Below, piece by piece: positions 1 through 8,909 of a stretch of DNA of 53,908 nt. Below the pieces are notes generated by a model that saw only the letters and a program-made list of their open reading frames with translations, was not told the origin of the DNA and ran no database searches. Made by a program: the position numbers and the translations under genes. Location of the stretch: contig JAPOJR010000004.1 in assembly GCA_029978325.1 (NCBI GenBank), positions 245-54,152 on the forward strand. Reading direction: 5' to 3'. Position 1 is the stretch's first letter. Each line of letters begins with the position of its first letter. This DNA is from Alphaproteobacteria bacterium. Its GTDB lineage: Bacteria; Pseudomonadota; Alphaproteobacteria; Bin95.

Positions 1-678
1 CGGCAGCGCGCCGGTGCAGGATCCCGTAGTAACCCAGCAGCCTGCTTTGATCGTCCTGCCCAAGCGTGCCTGGCGGTTGGCCAGCGCTGCGGCGACGTTT
101 AGCGGGTGCCCATTCATGGTTTTGCCAGAATGGCCCTCAGCGTGAACCGCGCCGTTTACGTGCTGCACCACCTTGTGGCCGGACAGGTCAAAGCGCTGCC
201 AGTCGGTCCGCCACTCGCCCAGCACCATGCCGGCATGGCCGTTGGCATCGGCCTGATAGAGCAGCGCGGTTTCCGGCCCGCCCGGATTGGCGGTGCGGCG
301 CCAAACCAGTTCGATGCCGGGGGCGACGGCATCGATATAGGCCGCGATTTTTTCCGCCGTAAACGGTGCGGCGGCGGGCGGCACGTCCTTACCGAAGCGC
401 AGCACGAATTCCGATTCGAGCAATAACGGCTCGCCGGGACATTTGACGGTAGCGCCACTGGCGACCGTCCATTCGGCGGCCAGTTCGGCACAGCCCGTGT
501 CCTGCATGCCGGCGGGCGGCGGGCCGGCCTTCCAGCCGCCGGGGGTCAGGTTGCCGATCCGGAAAGTGTCCGCCTGTACGGCGATGACGTCCGCTTCGGT
601 TCTGGGGAAGTCGGAAACGGCGATTTCTACCGCCTTACCCGCCATACGTGCGGCTTTCAGGGTTTCGGCGAGGCTCAT
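1..678 (-). CDS. 2-keto-4-pentenoate hydratase / fumarylacetoacetate hydrolase superfamily protein (C-terminus cut by window edge)
   Basis: My reverse-strand translation from ATG at 678 is open for 226 codons to the edge: MSLAETLKAARMAGKAVEIAVSDFPRTEADVIAVQADTFRIGNLTPGGWKAG... ending GRTIKAGCWVTTGSCTGALP. Start overlaps the upstream gene's stop (TGCAATGA). Confidence 0.75.
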   Translation of the reverse strand, partial: MSLAETLKAARMAGKAVEIAVSDFPRTEADVIAVQADTFRIGNLTPGGWKAGPPPAGMQDTGCAELAAEWTVASGATVKCPGEPLLLESEFVLRFGKDVPPAAAPFTAEKIAAYIDAVAPGIELVWRRTANPGGPETALLYQADANGHAGMVLGEWRTDWQRFDLSGHKVVQHVNGAVHAEGHSGKTMNGHPLNVAAALANRQARLGRTIKAGCWVTTGSCTGALP

Positions 679-1643
679 TGCACGTTGTCCTTGATCCAAT
701 GTTGCACGAGGTTGGCGACCAGGTCGCTGTTGCGGTCCATCATGGGGAAATGCGAGTTGCCTGCAATCCCCATTTGCGGCAGGTCCCAGTTGACCCAGTG
801 GCCGCCGGCGGCGGAAATGCGCGCGCCGTAATCGGCCACGAGTCGGCGGAACAGCGCCCAGCGCTCATGCCCCTCGAAATTGTCGCCCCAGATGACGACG
901 TGCCGGGTGCCGGCGTCGGAAAGCGTCTGCACCTGGGCATCGTCTGCCAGGGCGGGGCCAGAGGGCTCAAGGCTGACCACGGCCCGGACCATGCCCGGAT
1001 TGTTCACCGCAGCCTGGAACGAGAAGGCGCCGGACTGGCTGTGGCTGACGATGACGCAGGGGCCAACCTTGGCCACCAGTTCGTCATAGGCTTTCTGGGT
1101 AATGGCATCGTGGCCGGCCCAGCGGGCGACCACCTGCTTCTGGTACTGGTCCGTCGCGTAGGTCGGCCATTCGGTGTTGGCGAAATAGGTTCGGTCCTCG
1201 TGGCGGGTGGCGAAGCCGTCCAGCGGGCCGAAGCGGAACATGCGCCAGGCGTCCTGCTGCGAGCGGAAAATCGGCTCGCCCTCGAACACCTCGGGATACT
1301 TCGCCCAACTTGCCCGACCGCGCTCGACTGCGTCGGAACAGTAGACGTCGAAGCCGGCCTCCAGAAAGCGCTGCTGCCAGCCTGGCCGCCCGTCGGGCGT
1401 GTCCTCCCAGGTGACGCCGGTCTGGCCGCCGCCGTGCCACATCAGCACCGGGTAGGGGAAACTCGGCGCGGAGAGGAGTGTGTATTGCACATACATCTGC
1501 TCGACCGCGAACCGGCCGTTCGGGTCGATCTCGATCGGCGGCCCGCCCTGGGTGATGCGTGCGGTGCGCACCGGCAGGCCGGAAAGTTCGACCATCCGGC
1601 CGCCGAGATGAAAGCCGCCGATGGCGCGGACTGAGAAGGTCAT
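675..1643 (-). CDS. alpha/beta hydrolase (esterase-like)
   Basis: 322 aa ORF; MWHGGGQTG segment, nucleophile elbow-like SHSQSG, C-terminal GGHWVNWD. Confidence 0.8.
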   Translation of the reverse strand: MTFSVRAIGGFHLGGRMVELSGLPVRTARITQGGPPIEIDPNGRFAVEQMYVQYTLLSAPSFPYPVLMWHGGGQTGVTWEDTPDGRPGWQQRFLEAGFDVYCSDAVERGRASWAKYPEVFEGEPIFRSQQDAWRMFRFGPLDGFATRHEDRTYFANTEWPTYATDQYQKQVVARWAGHDAITQKAYDELVAKVGPCVIVSHSQSGAFSFQAAVNNPGMVRAVVSLEPSGPALADDAQVQTLSDAGTRHVVIWGDNFEGHERWALFRRLVADYGARISAAGGHWVNWDLPQMGIAGNSHFPMMDRNSDLVANLVQHWIKDNVQ

Positions 1644-1646
1644 GGG

Positions 1647-3959
1647 TCAGGCCTCCGCAGCCTGGATCGCCCGCCACACCGCCTCTGGCGTGGTGGGCAT
1701 GTCGATGTGCTTGACGCCAACGATTTCCAGCGCATCCAGCATGGCGTTGATGACCGCGGGCGGCGCGCCGGTTGCGCCGGCCTCGCCGCATCCCTTGACG
1801 CCCAGGGGGTTGGCGACGGTCGGCGTTTCGACCGGCAGGAAGTCGAAATCGGGAAAGTCGGACGCGCGCGGCAGGTGGTAATCCATGTAAGAGCCGCTCA
1901 GCAATTGGCCATCCTCGCCATAGACTGTGCGCTCAAACAGTGCCTGGCCGATGCCCTGGGCGATGCCGCCATGCACCTGGCCCTCCAGCAGCAAGGGGTT
2001 CAGGGCGCGGCCGAAATCGTGGACGACGGTGTAGTCCAGCAGGGCGAAGGCGCCTGTGTCGGGATCGACCTCAACCTCGGCGATGTGGACGCCATAGGGG
2101 TAGGTATGGTTTTCCGGCACGAACCGGTCAAAGCCGCCAAGGCCCGGCGCCTCGCCTTCCGGCAGATTGGCAGGGTCCTGGGCCAGGGCCGCCACCTCCG
2201 GCAGAGAGATCCGCAGGTCTGTGCCTACGACGGAAAATTCGCCGCCGGCAAAGTCGATATCGCTTTCGCCGGCCTCGAACTTCTGGGCGGCAATGCGTTT
2301 CGCCTTCTCAATGATCTTATCGGATGCCCTGGCAATCGCGCCGCCACCCATAGGGATTGACCAGGAGCCGCCTGTGCCCGTGCCGGTCTCGACTTCGTCG
2401 GTATCGCCTTGGATCACGACCACGTCTTCCGGATCGACGCCCAGCCATTCGTGCACCACCTGGGCATAGCTGGTGCGGTGGGCTTGGCCATTCGTCTGTG
2501 AGCCGATGCCAACGGTGACGATGCCATCCGGCTGGACATCCACCTTGGCAGCTTCCGACAAAGCAGGCCCGCCGCCACAGCGTTCGATATAGAGGCAGAC
2601 GCCGATGCCGCGCAGGCGGCCCTGCACCTCGCTTTCGGCACGGCGTTCGGAGAAGCCCTTCCAGTCGACCCGCTGCTTCGCCTGCTCCAGCAGGTCGGCG
2701 AAATCCGCGCTTTCGTAGGTGAGGCCGGTGGGGGTTTTGTAGGGGAATTGTTCGGGCCGTAGCGCGATGCGGGCCCGGTAGGCGATGGGGTCCTCGCCCA
2801 GGTCGCGGGCGGCCTGATCGACCAGGCGCTCTATCAGGTAGGTAATTTCCGGACGGCCAGCGCCGCGGTAGGCGTCCACGGGCGTGGTGTTGGTAAAGGT
2901 GCCGGTAACGCGGACATAGAGCGCCGGAATGCGGTAGGCATTCGCCGCCATATGCATGTTCGTCGGCGAGACGGCGCTGCCGTTGGCGTTGTAGGCGCCG
3001 AGGTTGGCGAAGGTGCGCACGCGGAAGGCCAGCGGCTCACCACCGGCGTCCAGCGCCAGTTCGCCGGTGGTGACATTGTCACGCCCGGCGGTGTCGGTCA
3101 GGAAGGCCTCGTCGCGGTCGCTGACCCATTTGACCGGGCGGCCCAGGTCGCGCGCCGCGAACAGGGTCATGCAGTTTTCGGCATAGAGGCCGTTCTTGCC
3201 GCCGAAGCCGCCTCCGACATCGCCGACCAGCACCCGCACCGCTTCGCGCGGGACCTTGAACACGACGTCGGCCAATTGCTCCTTGAAGCGATGCGGCATT
3301 TGGGTGGTCGCGTGGACGATGAAGCGGCCATCCTCATACCGGCCGAGAGAGCCGCGGGTTTCAACCGCGTTCAGCAGCACGCGGTTGTTGATGACGTCCA
3401 GTCGGACAACGCGGGCGGCCTTGGCAAAGCCTGCTTCGGTTGCAGCTTGGTCCCCCAGTTGGAACTCGAAGGCGCGGTTCGCCGGCGCATCGGGCCAGAG
3501 TTGTGGCGCGCCAGTCTCAGTGGCAGCCTTGGCGTCGGTGATCGCGGGCAGAGGCGAATAGTCAACCTGGATCGCCTCCGCCGCATCGCGGGCTTGTTCG
3601 CGGGTTTCGGCAACGACGAAGGCGACGCTCTCGCCGGCATAGCGCACGCGGCCGCGCGCCAGCAGCGGCTGGCCATGGTGATGGTAGACCGTTTCCGGAA
3701 CCAGGGGCGGGAAGGCGAGGGTCGGGATATCGCCGAGCCCCGCCACATCCGCACCGGTATAGACCGCCAGCACGCCGGGCATGGCTTTCGCTGCGTTTGT
3801 GTCGATACTGGTGATTTCGGCATGACCATAGGGGCTGCGCAGGACATAGCCATGGGCCAGATTCGGAAAGGAGAGATCGTCCAGGAACTGGCCTTCGCCG
3901 CACAGCAACGTCGGGTCTTCCAGCCTTAGCAGCGGTTGCGAGATGCCGAATTGCGCCAT
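1647..3959 (-). CDS. xanthine dehydrogenase family molybdopterin-binding (large) subunit, CoxL form II-like
   Basis: GVLAVYTGADV, GDVGGGFGGKNGLYAE, AYRGAGRPE and GCGEAGATGAPPAVINAMLDAL motifs. Start chosen at MAQFGISQPLLRLEDPTLLCGEGQF. Confidence 0.92.
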   Translation of the reverse strand: MAQFGISQPLLRLEDPTLLCGEGQFLDDLSFPNLAHGYVLRSPYGHAEITSIDTNAAKAMPGVLAVYTGADVAGLGDIPTLAFPPLVPETVYHHHGQPLLARGRVRYAGESVAFVVAETREQARDAAEAIQVDYSPLPAITDAKAATETGAPQLWPDAPANRAFEFQLGDQAATEAGFAKAARVVRLDVINNRVLLNAVETRGSLGRYEDGRFIVHATTQMPHRFKEQLADVVFKVPREAVRVLVGDVGGGFGGKNGLYAENCMTLFAARDLGRPVKWVSDRDEAFLTDTAGRDNVTTGELALDAGGEPLAFRVRTFANLGAYNANGSAVSPTNMHMAANAYRIPALYVRVTGTFTNTTPVDAYRGAGRPEITYLIERLVDQAARDLGEDPIAYRARIALRPEQFPYKTPTGLTYESADFADLLEQAKQRVDWKGFSERRAESEVQGRLRGIGVCLYIERCGGGPALSEAAKVDVQPDGIVTVGIGSQTNGQAHRTSYAQVVHEWLGVDPEDVVVIQGDTDEVETGTGTGGSWSIPMGGGAIARASDKIIEKAKRIAAQKFEAGESDIDFAGGEFSVVGTDLRISLPEVAALAQDPANLPEGEAPGLGGFDRFVPENHTYPYGVHIAEVEVDPDTGAFALLDYTVVHDFGRALNPLLLEGQVHGGIAQGIGQALFERTVYGEDGQLLSGSYMDYHLPRASDFPDFDFLPVETPTVANPLGVKGCGEAGATGAPPAVINAMLDALEIVGVKHIDMPTTPEAVWRAIQAAEA

Positions 3960-4038
3960 GAAACGCCTCTTTTCAACGGGAGCCTGCATTCCAGCACGGT
4001 CAGCGGCGGAACGGAAGGGGGACGGCCGAACCTGCCGC

Positions 4039-5097
4039 TCAAACCGAGAATACGCCGGTCTTGTAGAACGCGTCCAACTGTGCCCGGTATGGAGCGGTGT
4101 CGAAACCGCGCTCCGCCAGCCAATCGGAATTGTAGTAGGTGTCGAGGTAGCGTTCGCCTGGATCGCAGATCACGGTAACCAAGCTTCCCGACCGCCCGTC
4201 CCGATGCATTTCAGCCGCAATCTGCAGGGTGGCAAACAGGTTGGTGCCGGTGGAGCCGCCGCACTTGCGGCGCAGCAGTCCTTCAAGGAAATGGATCGCG
4301 GCATAGGAGGCGGCGTCGGGAACTTTGACCATTCGGTCAATGACTCCTGGCAGAAACGATGGTTCGGCGCGGGGCCGGCCGATGCCTTCGACATTAGACG
4401 GGGTAGACAGCGTGCGGCTGCGGTCGCCATCGCGATACACATCGAAAAAGACAGAGTGTTCCGGGTCGGCCACGCACAATTGCGTCCTGAGCCGCTTATA
4501 GCGGATGTAGCGGCCAATAGTTGCCGAGGTGCCGCCGGTGCCAGCGCTCATCACGACCCAGGCAGGCTCGGGATAGCGTTCCGCCGTCATCTGCGAGAAC
4601 AGGGATTCGGCAATGTTGTTGTTGCTGCGCCAGTCGGTGGCCCGTTCGGCATAGGTGAACTGGTCCATGTAATGGCCGCCCAGTTCGCCGGCCAGGCGGT
4701 GCGATTCGGCGTAGATCTGGCTCGACTCGACCTTGTGGCATTCGCCGCCATAAAACTCGATCTGGTTGATTTTTTCGACCGAGGTCGATTTGGGAATGAC
4801 CGCAATGAAGCGCAGGCCAAGCAGACGCGCGAAATACGCTTCCGACACGGCCGTGCTGCCGGACGAGGATTCGATAATCGGCGTGCCCTCGGTGATCCAG
4901 CCGTTGCAAAGGCCATAGAGAAACAGCGACCGCGCCAGGCGATGCTTCAGGCTGCCGGTCGGGTGGATCGATTCGTCTTTGAGGTAGAGCGTGATGTCGT
5001 TCAGCGCCGGCAGGTCCAGCCGGATCAGGTGGGTGTCGGCGGAGCGCGTCAGGTCCGCCTCGATCTTGGCGATCGCCGTGTTGACCCAGTCGCGCAT
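4039..5097 (-). CDS. PLP-dependent cysteine synthase-like / cysteine desulfhydrase-like enzyme
   Basis: fold-type II PLP motifs [48 protein letters not shown]. Confidence 0.85.
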   Translation of the reverse strand: MRDWVNTAIAKIEADLTRSADTHLIRLDLPALNDITLYLKDESIHPTGSLKHRLARSLFLYGLCNGWITEGTPIIESSSGSTAVSEAYFARLLGLRFIAVIPKSTSVEKINQIEFYGGECHKVESSQIYAESHRLAGELGGHYMDQFTYAERATDWRSNNNIAESLFSQMTAERYPEPAWVVMSAGTGGTSATIGRYIRYKRLRTQLCVADPEHSVFFDVYRDGDRSRTLSTPSNVEGIGRPRAEPSFLPGVIDRMVKVPDAASYAAIHFLEGLLRRKCGGSTGTNLFATLQIAAEMHRDGRSGSLVTVICDPGERYLDTYYNSDWLAERGFDTAPYRAQLDAFYKTGVFSV

Positions 5098-5159
5098 GCT
5101 ACCGCTCCCATCCGGCAGCCGTCCGGCACAGGGGCCGGACGGACCTGCCATGCCGCTGG

Positions 5160-5888
5160 TTACGCCGCCGCCGCGACCGTCAGGCGGCCGGTCACGCCGA
5201 ACTTGTCGATCAGTCCCTGGACGGTGCCGTTCGCTTTCATTTCCTCGATAAAATCGCTCAGCATCTTAAAGCCGGCGTCCCGGCCCTTTTTCGTGCACGA
5301 TGCCTGTTGCACGGCAGTGAAGCGATCCGGCAGCAGCCGGGCGCCGGGCAGTTTCTTTACGTCGTCGATCAGCTTCGGGCGCAGGCCGGCCAGGGCGTCC
5401 ATCTTCTCGTTCACGAACAGATCGAACGAAGCATCGAGGCCGGAAACGCGGCTGACCTCGGCATGCTTGATGTTCCGTTCCAGCCACAGGTCATAGGCGG
5501 CGCGGGCGGATACGGCGATCCGGGTGCCGGCGCTGTCAACCTCTGCGCATTTCTGGAATTTTGAGCCGGCAGGTACCATGTAAGTCGCCTCGATCTCCAC
5601 ATACGCGGCAGTAAAGTTGACATAGGTGGCGCGTTGCGGCTCGGCTCCGACAAAGCCGACGTCCCACAGGTCATCCTTGGAAGAATCGGCCAGCAAGCCC
5701 GGATTGGCATAGGGGTGATATTCGACCGGCACGCCCAGTCGTTCGGCGAACAGCGCGGCCATCGAGGGGGCGACGCCCTCCGGGTCGCCAGATGCCGTCT
5801 TGCCGGTAACCAGCAGGAAGTTACTCATATTGATGGCGGCGCGCAGCTTGCCGGTGGGCGCCATCTCGGCGGCGAGGGGGTGAGCCAT
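5160..5888 (-). CDS. ABC transporter substrate-binding-like protein (family 3), no obvious signal peptide
   Basis: [11 protein letters not shown]..., [37 protein letters not shown]... typical of solute-binding family 3. Confidence 0.8.
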   Translation of the reverse strand: MAHPLAAEMAPTGKLRAAINMSNFLLVTGKTASGDPEGVAPSMAALFAERLGVPVEYHPYANPGLLADSSKDDLWDVGFVGAEPQRATYVNFTAAYVEIEATYMVPAGSKFQKCAEVDSAGTRIAVSARAAYDLWLERNIKHAEVSRVSGLDASFDLFVNEKMDALAGLRPKLIDDVKKLPGARLLPDRFTAVQQASCTKKGRDAGFKMLSDFIEEMKANGTVQGLIDKFGVTGRLTVAAAA

Positions 5889-5938
5889 GGGGCGGTGTTC
5901 CTATCCTGAATTGGTGACTGGCTTGCACTTAACCCAAT

Positions 5939-7486
5939 TCACGTATCAGCGGCAAGCGACCCTGTAGCCGGACCGGTCGTCATGGCCCGATGTGGCGCTG
6001 TTACCGCCGGGTAAAGTTCATGCATGCCTAGCGTGCGGCCGTCGGCGCAAACGATGCGGCAGTGGTGGCGTTGCAGTTGCCTTGGCTCGCGGACGCCGCA
6101 GGAGTGCGCAATGATGCCGATTTCATGGTGCATATGCTTGGCGTACCGGGCGACGCGGTCCGCCTTGTCGACCGGGTCGAGCCCTTTCTGCAGGCGTGGG
6201 TCATGGGTAGTGACGCCGGTCGGGCAGGTATTGCGGTTGCATTGCAGAGCTTGGATGCAGCCGAGCGCAAACATGAAGCCACGAGCGGATTGCACAAAGT
6301 CCGCACCGGCGCAGATCGCCCAGGTCGCTTCCGCCGGCGTGATCAGTTTGCCGCTGGCGATGATGCGGGTGCGGCCATGCAATCCTGCGCGGTCGATGAT
6401 GTCGGCTACCCGTGGCAGGGTTTCCTTGATCGGCAGACCGACATAGTCCATCAGGCTCATCGGCGCTGCGCCGGTGCCGCCGTCGCCGCTGTCGATGGTG
6501 ATGAAGTCCGGCGCGCTCTCAATGCCGCGCCGGCCGATTTCCACCATCAGGTCCTCCAGCCAATCGTAACCGCCGATCACCGCTTTGAAGCCGGTCGGCT
6601 TGCCGGTAACGCCGCGGACGTGGGCGATCATGTCGAGCAGGTCGCCGGCGCTGTCGATTTCCGGGTGGCGGTTCGGGCTGATTGAATCCTTGCCCACCGG
6701 AATGCCGCGGATCTTGGCGATTTCTTCCGTGACTTTAACGCCGGGCAGAATACCGCCTTTTCCGGGCTTTGCCCCCTGGCTGAGCTTAATTTCGACCATT
6801 TTGACCTGTGGGTGGCCAACGACCTGCCGCAGTTTTTCATCCGAAAGCTGGCCTTGTTCGTCGCGCACCCCATATTTGGCGGTGCCGATCTGAAAGACGA
6901 TGTCGCATCCTCCCTCCAGGTGGTAGGGAGCCAACCCGCCTTCGCCGGTGTTCAGCCAGATCCCGGCCTTGCGCGCGCCGTTCGACAAGGCCAGCGCCGC
7001 CGGCCGCGAGATCGCGCCATAGCTCATACCTGAAATATTGAACAGCGATTGCGGGCGGTAGGGATAGCGGGCGTAAGGGCCGATTTCCAGAACTCCTGTC
7101 GGGGCGGCGTCCTGGTCCAGAGGTGGATAGGCGGCGTTGGCAAACAGGATAGTGCCGGTGGGGCGCAAGTCGCGAGTGGAGCCGAAGGCTACCGTCGTAT
7201 CGAGGTCTTTGGCCGCGCGATAGACATAGGAGCGCTCGGCCCGGTTGAACGGCATCTCTTCGCGGTCCTGGGCGAAGAAATACTGGCGCAGGAATTCGCC
7301 CAGGTCTTCGAGCAGATAGCGCATCCGCCCGATCACCGGGAAGTTGCGCCGAACCGCATGCTTGGTTTGGGTTACGTCTAGTACGTAAAGCGTGACCAGG
7401 GCCAGCACGGCCAAGCCCAATACAAACAGAAATAGGGCCGCCGAAAACTCTATGATTCGGGTGACGATCGTGAAATCCATGGTCAC
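5939..7486 (-). CDS. FMN-binding glutamate synthase family protein
   Basis: N-terminal hydrophobic helices, then the GltS FMN domain: GMSYGAISRPAALALSNGARKAG, NTGEGGLAPYHLEGGCDIVFQIGTAKYG, SQGAKPGKGGILPG, ITIDSGDGGTGAAP. Confidence 0.93.
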   Translation of the reverse strand: MTMDFTIVTRIIEFSAALFLFVLGLAVLALVTLYVLDVTQTKHAVRRNFPVIGRMRYLLEDLGEFLRQYFFAQDREEMPFNRAERSYVYRAAKDLDTTVAFGSTRDLRPTGTILFANAAYPPLDQDAAPTGVLEIGPYARYPYRPQSLFNISGMSYGAISRPAALALSNGARKAGIWLNTGEGGLAPYHLEGGCDIVFQIGTAKYGVRDEQGQLSDEKLRQVVGHPQVKMVEIKLSQGAKPGKGGILPGVKVTEEIAKIRGIPVGKDSISPNRHPEIDSAGDLLDMIAHVRGVTGKPTGFKAVIGGYDWLEDLMVEIGRRGIESAPDFITIDSGDGGTGAAPMSLMDYVGLPIKETLPRVADIIDRAGLHGRTRIIASGKLITPAEATWAICAGADFVQSARGFMFALGCIQALQCNRNTCPTGVTTHDPRLQKGLDPVDKADRVARYAKHMHHEIGIIAHSCGVREPRQLQRHHCRIVCADGRTLGMHELYPAVTAPHRAMTTGPATGSLAADT

Positions 7487-7610
7487 TCAACTCGCCCAGT
7501 CTGGGGGAGGTCCGCTGGCTGCGGGCCGGGTGTTCTACTCAAGATGAGGGTATTGGCTGGCCGATACTAGACGGCATGCGTCAATTGGCGGACAATGCGC
7601 CGTGCGCCGC

Positions 7611-8837
7611 ATGCCTGTCGGCGCGGTCACAGGCGGAGCACGGCGACTTATGTATTTCGGTTGGGTCATTGTCGCCCTGGCGTTCGTCAGCCTGACGGCA
7701 TCGTATGGCCTGTTGTTCGGCTATAGCGTTTTTGTACCGCACTTGAGCGAGGCATTGGGGTTGAGCCGGGCGGCGGTTCTGGCGCCGTTTTCTGTCTGTG
7801 TGGCGCTGTATTCGCTGCTGAGCCTGGTGACTGGCCGGTTGACCGACCGGCTTGGCCCGCGACGGGTGATGCTGGTCGGCGGTGCGGCGCTGGCGGGCGG
7901 CTATGCCCTGATCGGCCAGGCTGAGACGACCGCGGAGCTGTTCATCGGCATGGGCGGCGTGGTCGGCGTTGGTATGAGCGCGGCCTATATTCCGACGACG
8001 GCGACGGTGGTGCGTTGGTTTCTGGCGCGCCGCGGCTTGGCGCTGGCCTTGGCCAGCATGGGCCTCAGCGCGTCGATGGCGGCGGGTCCGTTCGCCGCCG
8101 TGTCCCTGATCGACGCATTCGGCTGGCGTCCTGCCGCATTGGCGTTGGGGCTGATCTGCGGGGGCGCGGTGTTTCTATGCGCCATGGGCATGCGGCGCGA
8201 TCCGGGGGAGGGGGCATTCGATGCGGCGACGTCGAAGCGGCCCTTGCCGCCGGAACCAGCCTTGACCTTTGCCGAGGCCCGCCGGACTCCGGCTTATTGG
8301 GTATTGGCGGGCGTATTCGTGCTGACCTGGGCCATCATGTTTTTTCCGTATTCGCATCTGGCGAGCCTGCCCGCCGATTTCGGCTATGCCGCGCATCATG
8401 GTGCCGGGTTGATCGGCTCTCTGGGCGCCGGCGGCGTGATTGGACGGCCGGCTGCCGGGTGGTTTGCCGACCGTACCAGTCCGCGCGCGGCGCTGGCGGC
8501 GGTGATTCTGGTCCAGGCCTTGGCGTGCGGTGTGTTCATCTGGGCAGAGGCATTGTGGGTGCTCTATGCCGCGTCGGCGCTGTTCGGCGTCGGTGCGACG
8601 GCAGGCGTGACGCTGTTTCCGGCCATGGTCGGCAGCATGTTCGGGCGGCTGCATGTCGGCGCGATATCCGGCTCGATCTTCGCCATCGGTGGGTTGGCCG
8701 GCTCGCTTGGGCCACTGGCGGCTGGTTATATTCACGATGTCACCAGGGCCTATACCCTGGCATTTGCCATCGGGGTCGGCGGCAATCTGCTGGCAGTTGG
8801 ATTAGTGACGCGGTTGCGGTCATTTTCGGGAAACTAG
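7611..8837 (+). CDS. MFS transporter
   Basis: 12-TM-like hydrophobic pattern; GRLTDRLGPRRVMLVGG and GRPAAGWFADRTSPR loops. Confidence 0.87.
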   Translation: MPVGAVTGGARRLMYFGWVIVALAFVSLTASYGLLFGYSVFVPHLSEALGLSRAAVLAPFSVCVALYSLLSLVTGRLTDRLGPRRVMLVGGAALAGGYALIGQAETTAELFIGMGGVVGVGMSAAYIPTTATVVRWFLARRGLALALASMGLSASMAAGPFAAVSLIDAFGWRPAALALGLICGGAVFLCAMGMRRDPGEGAFDAATSKRPLPPEPALTFAEARRTPAYWVLAGVFVLTWAIMFFPYSHLASLPADFGYAAHHGAGLIGSLGAGGVIGRPAAGWFADRTSPRAALAAVILVQALACGVFIWAEALWVLYAASALFGVGATAGVTLFPAMVGSMFGRLHVGAISGSIFAIGGLAGSLGPLAAGYIHDVTRAYTLAFAIGVGGNLLAVGLVTRLRSFSGN

Positions 8838-8909
8838 CATCGGGCAACCCGCCCCTTGCATTCCGGTGCGCCTTTCGCTCCTATGGCGCGCCTTTCATGG
8901 GAGCCGTCT

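Noticed and set aside
1647-3959. Calling the large molybdenum hydroxylase a true CO dehydrogenase (coxL)
   Set aside because: Carries AYRGAGR (form II-like), not the AYxCSFR form I motif, and lacks adjacent coxS/coxM.
3943-5496. 517-aa plus-strand ORF
   Set aside because: Antisense to two well-supported minus genes (PLP enzyme and SBP); low-complexity Arg/Gly/Ala composition typical of GC-rich shadow ORFs.
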